Below the pieces are notes generated by a model, which was not told the origin of the DNA, did not search any database, and saw only the letters and a program-made list of their open reading frames with translations. A DNA stretch of 64,000 nt from Trichobilharzia szidati (lineage: Eukaryota > Platyhelminthes > Trematoda > Strigeidida > Schistosomatidae), in contig OX235277.1 in assembly GCA_944472155.2 (NCBI GenBank), forward strand, positions 15,758,804-15,822,803, in the 5' to 3' direction. Both the position numbers and the translations under genes were made by a program. Below are positions 12,160-24,500 of the stretch, in pieces (within the stretch, counting starts at the first letter, position 1; each line of letters begins with the position of its first letter).

Positions 12160-12282
12160 ACGACTGTTAGATCGTAGGTTGCCAACAGTATTTTTTACAC
12201 ATGACGATATATCTTTTGGTTTAGTCTGAAAATTGCAAGGTGAACGGCACCGTCGTGCTTTGCTTCCATAACTACGGTGATA

Positions 12283-13002
12283 CTAGCAAATATTATCGCG
12301 TTGTCGTGACGTGCTAGGGGATCGAGAAAGACGTCGACGGGACGAGCTTCTAGAACGGCTTGGTTGTGTGCGTGTGGTCAGTTTTGCTAACTGACTCAGT
12401 AAGGTGTCGACTTTGTGTTCTAGAGTCTGTATTCTATCATGAGTGTCTGGTATTCTGCTAGTGGAAGCGACAGATTGAGGTGTTGACCTCTCGTACATGC
12501 AATCCGCGATTTCGGTGAGCCTTTCTATGTCAATGCCGTCGTCTCCGAAAGCAAGAACCTGCTGGATGTTTGCGGGAAGTCGTCGTAGCCATATTTGGTA
12601 AAAGAGACGTTTATCGATTTCTCTTCCAGCAACTAGGCTTTGCATATGTCTCATGAGTTGAGATGGGGTTTTATCACCGAACTCAACATTGCTTAACAGG
12701 CGATCGAGTGCTTGCCTATCTGAAAGCGAAGTGCATCGCAGTACCTCTTCCTTCAACTTGTCGTAAGGTGCTTCCGTGCTGGGTTGAACGATGTATTGCC
12801 GTACCTGCTCGGCGACTTCGTCTGGTAGTACTGTACTCAAAATGCCAAATTTAGCTGTCTGTGACGTGAGCTTATTGCTAGCCGTATAATGTTCCAGTCG
12901 TGCAAACCAAAGATGAGGGTCTCTGGGCTTAAAAACTGGTACAGTAAGAGAGATAGTACTAACAGATCCCAGCTCTAAGTTATCAGAGGTATTGGAAGAC
13001 AT
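12283..13002 (-). CDS. gag: Gypsy gag, ended by TAG inside its zinc finger
   Basis: 239 residues. A capsid-like domain spans about residues 15-165 (VPVFKPRDPHLWFARLEHY, QIWLRRLPANIQQVL). An Arg/Ser-rich tail (about 210-236) precedes DNIC, then TAG at 12285-12283. Past the stop the same frame reads YH, then ARRCRSPC, so the cysteine before the stop is the first ligand of a C-x2-H-x9-C-x3-C (CHCC) finger as in CsRn1-clade Gag. The stop sits where a tryptophan would be usual (TGG to TAG). It is either a fresh nonsense mutation or a readthrough signal. Gag and pol share one frame. Confidence 0.88.
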   Translation of the reverse strand: MSSNTSDNLELGSVSTISLTVPVFKPRDPHLWFARLEHYTASNKLTSQTAKFGILSTVLPDEVAEQVRQYIVQPSTEAPYDKLKEEVLRCTSLSDRQALDRLLSNVEFGDKTPSQLMRHMQSLVAGREIDKRLFYQIWLRRLPANIQQVLAFGDDGIDIERLTEIADCMYERSTPQSVASTSRIPDTHDRIQTLEHKVDTLLSQLAKLTTRTQPSRSRSSSRRRLSRSPSTSRQRDNIC

Positions 13003-13144
13003 GTTACAATTCGTAAAAAAAATGGTTTAAGAGTAGGAAAATGGCAAAATTTGTGCACAATAAGAATATTGCAAAACAGAAAAAATGCAATGCAGGTGCT
13101 TACCACAAATTACTGCAGGTTGTGCTATGAGCAAACACAAAAAT

Positions 13145-13215
13145 GAGTTCGAATTGTTTAATAAATATATAGATCCGCGTGAGTTCGAATTGTTTAATAA
13201 ATATATAGATCCGCG
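13145..13215 (-). repeat. 36-bp tandem duplication in Gypsy leader
   Basis: The 35-base string starting GAGTTCGAATTGTTTAATAA occurs at 13145-13179 and again at 13181-13215, unit length 36. It lies between the primer site and gag, upstream of the gag start. Confidence 0.9.
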
Positions 13216-13296
13216 AAAGTTAGAGTTTTAATAATCCAGTAAGTGTAATGACGCGTCGAGGTCAAAAAGTTGTCGTCATCGGAGTCAGCAATTTGT

Positions 13297-13311
13297 CGTC
13301 GGGGCTCACCA
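13297..13311 (-). other. Primer-binding site of the Gypsy element
   Basis: Minus strand TGGTGAGCCCCGACG begins three bases inside the 5' LTR. From memory, eukaryotic tRNA-Trp ends CGTCGGGGTCACCA; the complement here has one extra base. Matching it to a fluke tRNA-Trp gene would settle the primer. Confidence 0.6.
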
Positions 13312-13314
13312 ATT

Positions 13315-13620
13315 TATTGCGTGTTCTATTTGACTAAATGAGCGTACACGTATTTCCTAGTACTTCTTCACGTTTATCAATGTGCGCAGACGTTGTGGCT
13401 ACTCGACGCCCACAACGTAAAATCAGAAGGCACTTGTGAAGAGTATAATCGTGTATTATAGCCGTAGTCAAATTTCGAAAAATATGTATCAAGGTAACGT
13501 TCAACTGTAAATTGACAAATGTTTACGAAGTACATATAAAATCGATATGTGTAAACATATAATATGAGTATGCAAATTAAATTAAAAACGTATGTTTATA
13601 GTTGGTATAGGGGTACTACA
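13315..13620 (-). repeat. 5' LTR of the Gypsy element
   Basis: 306 bp; the only difference from the 3' LTR is at its inner terminal dinucleotide (plus strand TA instead of TG). Confidence 0.95.
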
Positions 13621-14239
13621 GGGTGATGAATTCTTCGCAAACAATCTATACAGCTCACAGATCACAACTACGTCAATAAAACTTTCCTCTATGCATTTGT
13701 AGAAAATTTGATGCCAATTGATGAACTATCACTAGACGATTGTTGAGTTTTATTTTTGCATGCCATGCGCTAACGTATCGTGAGGTATTTTAACTTGAGG
13801 AATGACTTCTTCCGTTTTTTTTCCAACATTATCAGTGTGTTATGTTGGTCTTTTCATACTTCTAGTTGTGAATATTGAACAAAGATTTGATTCTGAGAAT
13901 AACTGACACTTTGTTACATAGAGAGAAAGGCTATCTAAAAATCATACATAAAAATTTAACTGACTGTCTCAAAATTATACGACTGCATGGTATCGACTAA
14001 CAGTACACCTCATCTGAATACTCACCTTGTACAGAGGTATATCAGTACAGCAGTTATTTGAGGTTTATCCGATTTTCAGTCAGTGTGATCCTAAAAAACA
14101 ACATTTCAGTTAACTGATTTGTGTCTACAGACTTACAGAGGAAATGAGTTTCAAATTATCTCGGTCAGTGTTGGAATCAAATTGGAGATTCAATATATGA
14201 AGACTTAAAGTACTTTGTCTGTTTATTATTTTGAATAGT
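13621..14239. other. Gypsy right flank, no gene recognised
   Basis: Starts with the GGGT target copy and 'gatgaattcttcgca', which continues the interrupted sequence at 8341-8363 (a PLE-like 3' region). The rest is AT-rich with no motif I can support. Confidence 0.5.
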
Positions 14240-14880
14240 TGTCCTGTATCAATCAGGTGTTTCGCGGTTGGAGACCTTCAACAATTTGGTCCTTTTAAAC
14301 GGAGGCTTCTTAGTACATATTAGATGAGTCTGACGTAGGCCCTCTTCTCTGTTCTTCCAATGTAACTGCTCCAGCAGATAATAAAAATAGTAAGATACAT
14401 GTGAATTGGTATACACAGTTGGAAGTAACATGTATTTTGTCCCCAACTTTACGTTCAAATAATGGAATTTTTCATTATCATCTTGTTCCATCGTGAAAGT
14501 GATTCTTTTGTGTACGTTGTTGAAAATGTCTAATAGAGACACATCGTGACTCAAACCATTGCATGCAATGAAAATATCATCAACGTATCTTTAGTAGTCT
14601 GTTGTCTCACCAATTGCACACTTGAGCTTCGTCTGTTTCAGACTGGCCATAAAAATATCAGCTTATATTGGACCCAGTGGACTCCTCGTTGCCACTCCAT
14701 CAACCTGACGATACATTTTTTTCTGTCGAACTGGAACTGTATTTCATTATTACATAACACGAGAAGCTTATCTAAATGCATGTTTGATAGAGGAAGTGGA
14801 TCAGAATGTTGACGGATGATGTCTTAATTCTCATGCAGAGAGATCTGCGTGAATAGAGAAGTCTAACCTATCGGCTAGCC
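14240..14880 (-). mobile_element. Penelope-like element RT fragment (copy B)
   Basis: The minus strand shows RT motifs with frame breaks: VDGVAM then SPLGPI and ADIFMASL, then RYVDDIFIACN (motif C, YVDD), then HKRITFTMEQDDNEKFHYLNV and SYYFYYLLEQLHWKNREEGLRQ. The longest open piece is 14249-14554. Upstream domains and the GIY-YIG end are absent. Dead copy. Confidence 0.75.
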
Positions 14881-14989
14881 AGTGAGCATCTAGGTGAAAC
14901 GATGAATTCACTATTGAGAGTATAGGTCTCACTGGGCAATTCTTTTTATTCCCTTATTCTTTAAATTTTTTTGTGCGCTCACGATGTGG

Positions 14990-15484
14990 AGAATGAACGC
15001 GCCTACAAGTCACAGCAATAATTTATCGATGGTATACAACATTTTGATGTTTTGAGGTTTACAAACGTCACATGCATTTTGTACGCCCTATTTGCATAGA
15101 ACGTTCTATTTTGTGAAAGACGTCATTTTGAACTCACACGATCAAAAATATTATTGAAATGAAAACATTACCATAATATCTTTCTCTCTAAGTTGTTTGT
15201 GGTTTCGTGTTGACGTGAATCTTGTTTTCTTGTCACTGCGACAGAGATTGCTGTCAGACTGATTGTAAAAATAGTAACTAAACATGAGCAAGATGAAAGT
15301 CAACTATGTAGCAGATGACATTTCTGAACAACATTCTGAAAATTTGCTTTGTATTATGTTTAAAGATTTCTTTGTTTTGATTATATCTGCTTTCTGCTGA
15401 AAAATGAAATTTTATTGGTTGCTTAATTTGAAAACAAAACTATTTAAGGGAGGATTTCGATCATTTCTGTCTCTGAGACGAAAT
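14990..15484 (+). repeat. Upstream region of the MEG, repeated elsewhere
   Basis: 15090-15370 matches 36890-37250 inverted, and 15290-15400 matches 780-880 inverted. It precedes the signal-peptide exon and so should hold the promoter and 5' untranslated region, though I cannot place a transcription start. Confidence 0.6.
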
Positions 15485-15548
15485 ATGCTTTCCACTAATT
15501 TGTTGGCTATTAGTCTTTCTTTTTTCACTGCTCATATTCTTGTTCACG
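15485..15548 (+). CDS. MEG exon 1: signal peptide
   Basis: ATG at 15485 (an in-frame upstream ATG lies at 15404) gives [20 protein letters not shown], a typical hydrophobic signal sequence, then His and the first base of a Gly codon before GTGAGT at 15549-15554. Phase 1 donor. The exon and donor are conserved in the inverted copy at 641-767. Confidence 0.75.
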
Positions 15549-18500
15549 GTGAGTATAACAATATTCTAAATGTTTATATTGCTCGATTACTTTCCACAAA
15601 CGTTTGCTTGTGAAGACGTTTACCATTCCATAACTGATTAAAATCATAGTTGAAATCAAGAATTAGAGACAATCCATAATAATTGGAATGCATCTATGAA
15701 TTGTGAATAGAAATGAGTAAAATATGCAAGGGTCAAAAAATGTATTTTCAAATACAATCAGTTCAAGTGTGTTCTGTGATCTCGTTCAATCATTCATATA
15801 CGCTTCATTGTAGGAAGTGGTTTGGATCGTAAGTTGAACACTGTTTTGTATTATAATAATTATTCATTTCTCGCTACAAATTACTCCTTGTTATCAGGTT
15901 GAGACTGGAATAGTTCTAGTTCAACTCACAAAAACTAAAACGAAGAAATAATTGATTATAACAAATGAAACTGAATACATATGTAACAGACACGTTGAAG
16001 GAAATAAACATATTCAGATGATTACAGTCAGATGATTACAATGACAGTCAAATTTATGCTCGTATGCTTATATTATAACAACAGAAGGCAAGACACGGAA
16101 GCACAGGTGTATTTTCCATTGATCAAACCTCAGTATATAAAAATGTATGTAGTCCACATTCTTCAACTAATCCCTAAGCGCATGATATGAGTTTACCTCA
16201 AATCACACGCAATAAAACCTTTAAAAATATATATAGCATTTTTTGTTAGTGCAGTATATAACTGTGGGAACAACAAGTAGAGCGTTCAAATAGATATGTT
16301 GTATTATGTTGCTAATACGCATTGAACTGTTGTAATATGTGAGAAAAATATTTCCTTCCCACACATTGGCTATATCGCACTACCACAATATCACATTAAA
16401 AATGTATGTTATGCATACAACGGAAACGAATACTTGCACGAATGACTGGAGTCCTTTGTCAACTTCGTTCTCCTATGATGTGTCATTCAACCAGAATAAA
16501 TGTGACTCTATTCATTTTAGATTGCACATTCAACTCAGAGATATTCAATCTGGGTATATAATTTTTGGCAGGCTCTAAAAATATAATCAGCGAACTATAT
16601 GAAAAACTATAACACCACTTTCCACAGTATTTATCTTATAAATCTTCTTCAGCTGAAACTATGTTGAGGATAAGTGAGTGACGTTTATCGAATATTTCAT
16701 CTAAGGCTTTCTTGTGGTTATTAAAGAAATATATGTCAGCAATAACCATCAAGGATATCCAAAGATAGAAAATATCATTTTTGCGGTTCAGAGAAGGGAT
16801 TTATCAGTCGTCGAAACTTGTCGTCATTGAAAGAGAGACATCTTTTTGTCTCTTGATTATGCATTGATGATAGGCGGTTCTGTCTTGCAATAACACACAT
16901 GTGTGTGAGACACTGTGTCATTATGAATTTAGATAACTGGTCGACTTTTGAGAAGACTACTGTTGACAGCATATCTCATCTGAATTATGCGTAAGGCGAT
17001 TACAAGTTCCTTTATATTCTGAAAACACCGCCATATTATGAGAATGAAGTGAGTAAATCACACCAATTTGACAACGAAAAAAGAAAGGTTCTCTCACTCG
17101 CTACACATTTTTACATAGAAGCGGAAAAGTTTTTTGAATGTAAGTCCACACATCATCTGTAAAATGTTTTTAATTCGGGTTTTACACAATAAATTCTTTG
17201 AACTTGTCAACATCAGTATTCTTTCTGACACTGATTTCATTTCGTTCCTCGCATATGCTAAAATAAATTTTCGTGGCTAAATTGCTAAATCTTCTGCCGT
17301 GTGCTTGAAAATCTCACTTATTCTCCCTTTGTGAAATCAAATATGGCATGTATTACCTCATTAGTTCAGTGAGTTTTGTATGAAACAGGCAACTGCGTTA
17401 AGTCGAAATAAGTATGAAGTAACTGGTAGTAGATAATCGGTGTTTGCGATTTTCTAGTTTGCAAGATCTGCAAATAAACAACAAGGGATTTAAATTTTAG
17501 TTTGATAGAGATAAATGATTGAACGATTTGCTTTATTTTGTTTTGAGGGACCGCGTAATTAAACGTCTGTAAGCATGCATGGATTTAAGTTTTCTAGAAT
17601 AACTTTGAACAATTAAATCATTTGATGATGAGCCTCTATAAATAAATTTTTGATTTCGGTACATATATCCTGATAGAAATGTTACCATTCCCATATGGCA
17701 ATCATTTGTACCAGAAGCTAGTATTACTTCTTGATATTTAATGGCTCACAAGACCTTAATAAGAATCTGACTTGCATTCATGATGTCATCTGTTAAGAAA
17801 CCTTATAACATGATTCGTTATAAATTATTTAAATTAATCCCAGCGTCTTAAGATAATCAAAACAATAATTTCCACAGATGCTCGGATTAATTGAAATAAT
17901 TTATAATGAATCAATATGACCCGACACTCAAATTATTCCAGGAAGTTCGTAACACATACGGCCTAGAAACCTCTAATGACATGATGTTGTCATTGTGTTA
18001 TCTCTTCATTCTAGAGTCACTCTGAGGGCATATCATTTACTGTCCGAACAAGTAGGCACAATTTGTAAGATTGAAATGTTGAATCGTGGGTAACTGGTAG
18101 CTTGATATAAAATTGCTGTGTAATGAAGACAGAAACGGGGTCTTATATAAATTATTGCATAGAAGTAAGACCGTGTGAAAATTTTGTTCTTTTCAGGTCG
18201 AAAAGAAGGTGAGTTTATGTGTCTGTCTTCTCCTTGTCAATGGTATGCTGCACAATACATCATTGTTTTTGGTACATATATACTGATAGAAATGTTACCA
18301 TTCCCACATAGCAGTCAATTTTATCACAAGCTAGTATTACTTCTTTATATTCAATGGCTCAAAAGACATAAATAACAATATAGCTTGCATTCAGGATTTC
18401 GTCTGTTAGGACATGATAATGTCATTATTATTCTGCGCTCGAATTATTCCAGGAAGTTTGTAACACCTACGGCTTAGAAACCTATAATGACATGATGTTG

Positions 18501-21500
18501 TCATTATGTTATGTCTCCACTCTAGAGTCACTCTGAGGGCATATCACTTACTGTCCGAACAAGTCGGTAACAATTTGTTAGGCTGAAATGTTGAATCGTG
18601 GGGTAATTGGTAGCGTGATATAAAATTGCTGAGTAATGAAGACGGATAAGGTGTCTTCTATAAATTATTGCATAGCGATTAGACCAATTGAAAATTTTGT
18701 TCTTCTCAGTTGAAAAAGAAGGTGAGTTTATATGCCTGTCTTCTCCTTGTCAATGGTATGCTGCACAATACAGTTCATCACAGTAAAAATGATTGTCCGT
18801 TAGAGTAGTAAGACCCATCACTCATACCGGAAATATGTAAATGATTACTACCAATCAAATCAAGAGATGGAAAATAATGGAATTATATAAACGAACTGCA
18901 AAAGTTGTGTGAGTACCTCGATATGATTATGAACAATAAATAGTGCTCGAAACGGCATCAGGAAATTTCACTGTATAACACTGTGTGACTTAACCAAAAT
19001 AAATTTTATTCGCAACGGAATTCTACTCCGCCACAGAGCACACGTTTTATTCTGAAATCCATGTTACCTCAATCCTGTCTTCACCTAAAATTCTGTGCTG
19101 AGACTCCATTCGTGAATCCATTGGTGGCCACCTTTGCCTTACAGATGTTGAATGAGAGGTATACATGTTTTCATCTGTGCACTTCGTATTTATGAAGCGC
19201 CTGTAAATATTCTTTACGCACAACTTTGTTGTAAGCCACTACAAAGTTTGAATTTAATGCAAACATGTGGATGATATTCGAGGCTGTGTTGTACGATGAT
19301 CATCCATTATATTAGATAGTTGGAGGCAATCGGCAGGGAACCTTGGACCTAGCTTTCGCATTGGTCGACAATCCATGACATCTAATTCATTGGCAAACCA
19401 TGACATTATGATTAACTTGATGGCAGACATACAGTAGCTGCTGCTTTAAGGACACAGACAGCCATTCAAACTAATTCATCTATTAAAGGCTGCTTCCTAA
19501 GCAATAATTTCTTGACATGAATTTCGACGGAAAAATAAGAAGTTTGTCTGATCCGAGTAATAAATTTGCGTGACATATGTGGACATTCACAGCAAACACT
19601 TAATTATTCTGCACTTTTATCTAGATGACGACAGAGCGTGAATTAATTTAATATATTTGAATAGCGGAAGAATGACAAATGTACTAGTTTAATATTAAAT
19701 TAATGTTTATTTTTTCTATGACTCTTATCAAATGGTTACGAGATGAACGAGCGTCGGTGGCACAGCGGTTAGGACTCCCGTTGACCATGCACATGTTCCG
19801 GTGTTCCATCCCCTCCCGACGCACAGCCGATATCAATGGTCGGCGTGCAAAATTAAGCTACTGATATCACATGCTGAAAATTCCATACTTGTACCAAAAA
19901 TACGGTGTGGAATCAAGATATAATTAAAAATAAAGATAAAAATTAGATTAACAATTGTAACATTCATTTTCCATGATGACAAAGATAAATCAGTAGAAAC
20001 TAAGGCTAACAATAGCTAGGGACGATGTAAGTTGTTAAATAGTAAGGATTGAAAAGGAATGACGACTTTACAGAAATTACATCACCATTGCAAAACAGAC
20101 GAGAATGCCAAATAAGAGGTGAACCAATGGCGTCAGGCTGTAAGGTAAGGGGAAGAAGGAAGTTGATGGAACTGTCACTAGGTAAAATGTACCTTCTTTC
20201 CAAAAATGATCACTAAAGCAAGCTCAATATAATGACAAACAATACATGTAACCCTTACTGATGTCACTATTAGTTCCTACAAGTTATCTATGTCGTCATA
20301 AAAAAATGCATTTTCAAATTCGTAGTGTAATTTATGTTTTTATATATTTCATCATGTAACCAGTTGAGAAAAATCATAGAAAAAAAACCTGATTCATATT
20401 ATGCTGACACATTTTTCGTTCTTGACTCACTCAAATGTGTTGTAATAATTCATGCTTTCTCACCTTCTATATAAATGTGTGTGATAATTACGTTTTTGAT
20501 GAGAATATTCGAATAAGTTGTGCAGATTTGTCACACTTTCAAGACAAGACACACCTTATAATAATGAACAAAGAAAATCGTTTAATTTCATCTAACTGAA
20601 GCGTAATGTTAACTGTCGTACTTCGCAGAGAAAAATTTGTTTCCATTGTATGTCTTCACATCAACTCAATGTAGTTTGTCACTCATTATCTAACTGCAAA
20701 ACAGATGAAGACTGTCCAATACATACTGAACTGAATGCTGACTGATCATTTTAAGCACAACGGTTTCTAACTGCTATTGATTATTTTAAACAATATTATC
20801 ATTAAACAGTAGTCTTACATGAACCACATTTCAATTTTGTTATCAATCATTGAAATTACTTTTGCTGAAATGCTGAAGAATATCCAGAGGATGTAACGGA
20901 AGGTAAGTGTTTCTGAAATTTTTCCAGTACCGTCGTTATAAATCCAAACATATGATGTGAAAAATGCATAAAGCGTTGTTGTGCTCAACTCCCTTTCGCT
21001 GTGAATTTTCGCCACCTGAAAGTATTCTTTGAAACACAATAATTCAAGTTTTGATGATTTAAACTATGACACGTGCAGTAGTGCATTGTTTATTCATGTG
21101 AATCCGGTATTCTTATTAGCAACAGTAGTATATTTATCTTGAAAAGTTACAATCAGCTCATATTCACTCGAATTCTTCGCAATATGATCACTTTAATCGT
21201 AAGCTGAGGAATATGTTTCGAATGTAATCATCTTTCTATAGATACAGTTGTTATAATTAGCTGAGTGATGGCGAAACAAGAAATAATTGCCTGTGAATAG
21301 TTATGTTAGAAAAAACAATGGAAACATCCTAAGCAGTCTTTATGCTCCACTTCGATGCCAAAAAACAAGTAACCATAGCAATAAATGAAAGATCTATTCG
21401 CATATGCTTTATAAGTAAACATTATAACAATATTCTGTGTGAAGTAAAAGCTATGAAGTGTTCAGTGATTATCCTTGAGAAGAATGATTATTGATTCAGA

Positions 21501-24500
21501 GGTGAACACAGTGATGCGAAATTTGTGAGCAGGATTTCTTCATACTTGCTTCCTTTTGACGTCGACATTTTCACTTGCTGTGAATGGTGTCATATTCAAA
21601 TGATTCAAAGCCGATCAACAATTGTTGAGGTGAATTATAATGAATCATTTTATTATCTACAGATTATGTTCAAAAAAGTAAGATTTCTAGAATTTAAATG
21701 GGGCCTTCGGTTCAGTTAAAAGTATATAAAGTGATGAAAATAAGTAAAAATGATTATGTTCGGCCTACTCACTGTGCGAACACTGAATTTGTGAAGTGTA
21801 TTACAAAATCTGCAAAATAGTCAAAATTTTTACGGTTCAACCGTGGATTATGCATGAATTATTTGACATGCTGTCTGTGCTCCATGACGTAGGTAGCGAA
21901 AATTACAAACACACCATATTCACTGGGATTCTTAATACCATACTCGCTGGGTAATTTCTTTCGGGATATATCATAATTTCACAGATGCACCTGTTCAGTC
22001 ACATTTTATACATGACATAATGGTTAGATATAAAAAGAAGTCAAGTCTTTGTGAATACATTGGAAAGGAAATGGAAATGTGTCCTGGAGAATAAATATGT
22101 CATTCGGAGATTAGCGGACGAACAATCATGGCGATAAATGAAAGATGCTTTTAATTAAGCTATTTAAATAATGCGCCTTGCCACAGAACGTTTCTCCATT
22201 AAATCTTATTTCTGCAGATTTTATCGGTTTTACTTGAGAAAAATGCTCATGGATATATAGGGGAGTAGGATTGTGTGTAAATTAACCTGATGAAAACCGT
22301 ATCATGGAATCCTAAATAAACATGATGTATTCAACTGGAGTCAATTTTGTAACATCTCTGTCTTTGTGTGATGTAAACAGAGGATGGCGCCATTAAAGTA
22401 TAGCGTTTTGAATTTGATATCTGCATATTCTGAGTACATTCACTGTTACAAATACTGTAACTAGCATATGAACGTTTACCATATACGTCTAATTTTATAC
22501 TCAGAGGTGGAAGGTAAATCATCTTTTTACTAAAATCATAATATGTTTTCACAAGATTTTCTGGAATAATTTAGAGAAGTGAATATCAACCTGGATAACT
22601 GAAGATGAAACTGAAACATACTTCACGGACAGTTGTGACGTGGTAAACATTTAAATGAGCAGTGAAACAGTTGATTCAAAGTCATGATGAGATTTTTACT
22701 AGACGCTCTAATTTGCTCCACGCCCGAGCTCTTGTCAAATGTGATATGTGTTGAATCCTTAAATTTGTTATCTTGCACAACAGTCTATAGTCAGATAAGG
22801 ATTTGCGATGGCGTCACATGAAACTGGATTATAATTCATTCTATAATCTAGGGTTAATTGATGAATAAAGATTACAGAGATTTTTTGCCTGAAGAGTTTT
22901 AAATAAATAGAACCTAAGCAATTTATGATGTTCAATCAAAGAAAAGAAGATAGAACAACTCAGTTGCAGTTTATCAAAGCAATTGCGAAAAATGCTTTCA
23001 GTGGAATAGTGTGCAGAGTCATTCACCAATCTGTAGTTTATCCATATGGTCAATTCTATATAAGTTATAATTTTGTGGTTGCGATTCAGTCATATTCAGT
23101 CCTCCAAAAGCTACTCTGAGTGAAAAATTATTTGTGAATTTTCCAGTCTTCTATTCCAATGTAATAAAATTTATCGAATCCGACCAATTCCACAAATTTA
23201 TTTGATGATGACATTATGATGACATCTGAATATTAGTTATCATGAGTAAGTACTTTGTAATTGTTAATTTACACTCTACAAAAATGAATGAACTAGAGAT
23301 GTATGGATATAAGCTGTTATAAGTTGATATATAAAAGTGTTTTACATACTATATGGGTGCTGTTGATTTCACTTTTGTAATGAAACCATACTAGATACGT
23401 ATTATCACAAAGCTTCACCTAAGCACATGAACATAGTTATATTGGTCACCCTTTATTCTTCGTCATCAGGTTATGCGAGCATCATATCAGAATTTTAATT
23501 CCACCGATAATAAATGACTTTACACCTATAAATTTTGCCTGTATTGATGTGTATATAATGGGTCATAGACTGAATATGTTCTTTTTTTCTCTTTGAAGAA
23601 GAATATAGTGAGTCATAATATATTCCAACACATCGTCTTCATTGACTAAGTGGGTAAAAATCTATCTCTTGTCATTTTGCTTGAGTGTGTATGATCTCAG
23701 TCTTCGTTGATTCCTATTCTTGGATGCTTTCCAGAAGAAAAAGCTACACAAATGATCAAATTTGAAATATTTTAGACTTTTATATCAATGTTAACTAAGA
23801 GCAGACATTTTAGAAATGTATTTCATCAACACACTCTTCCTGTGAAGTAGAACTAAATGCATTTTACTCTTGTTGTTATATAGGAAATAAACGTAAGTTC
23901 GCCATAGTATTGGTTCACAGTATCTCAGATGCTTTCACAAAGTTAAAATATAAATACATTTCTGATTTCACGATAGGTGTGGTGGTTGCAGATTTATGTC
24001 AAAGAAATCTCATTTCGAAGATTTCAGTCCTAATTTCACTAGACAAAATTTTCGGTATAAGTATCTATGTGTATTTGTATTTGTGTAGAAACGTGTCAAG
24101 GTTTGATAAAAAATGACTTCGTTCATATTCCATGCCAACTGCTGGAACATCAATATGGACATGTTTGCTTAGAGTTCAATATTCAACATACATTTTTTAG
24201 TAAAGGGTTTCGTAAGATACTTAGTGGATCATAAATGCAAACTACAACTCGTTCAAGTTAACCACCAATAAATATGTTCACACCTCAAGGACATACCGCA
24301 AAAAATAAAGGTGACTGGGCAGATGAGAGAACGATGGAAGCTTATGAAAGTAAAGACTGACATTGATCAATTATAAAAATCAAAACTGAAACATTTTATG
24401 ATTATGTCGTGGAATGCCGATAAATTTAATTGTCATCAAACAATCGAAAATTTCAGGATTCCTCCACAGTAATATTATGAAATCCCCGCATACAAGATAA

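Larger units (their letters stand above)
8364..13620 (-). mobile_element. Gypsy/Ty3 LTR retrotransposon, CsRn1/Boudicca-like
   Basis: Complete element of 5257 bp on the minus strand: 5' LTR at 13315-13620, primer site at 13297-13311, gag, pol, purine tract and 3' LTR at 8364-8669. GGGT flanks both ends (8360-8363 and 13621-13624), a 4-bp target duplication. The LTRs differ at one base (8365 G, 13316 A), so insertion is recent. The primer site TGGTGAGCCCCGACG resembles, with one extra base, the complement of a tRNA-Trp 3' end, a mark of the CsRn1 clade of flukes. It interrupts PLE copy A or its flank. Confidence 0.93.
17655..18790 (+). repeat. Tandem segmental duplication carrying a micro-exon
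   Basis: 17655-18260 and 18268-18775 align over most of their length (ggtacatata start, 'tgctgcacaatac' end). The second copy lacks about 150 bp of the first (17830-17930 region). Each copy holds one 12-nt micro-exon with intact splice sites. Confidence 0.8.

Noticed and set aside
17043..17048. Possible 6-nt exon AATGAA before GTGAGT
   Set aside because: No pyrimidine tract before its AG; I could not support the acceptor.
20815..21039. 74-residue minus-strand frame with aromatic residues
   Set aside because: No homology recognised, no splice or start context, and it is antisense to a candidate micro-exon.
24196..24206. Possible 11-nt exon TAAAGGGTTTC before GTAAGA
   Set aside because: Length not divisible by three; would break the phase 1 frame. 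Similar asymmetric candidates at about 19144 (14 nt) and 29918 (7 nt) were dropped for the same reason.
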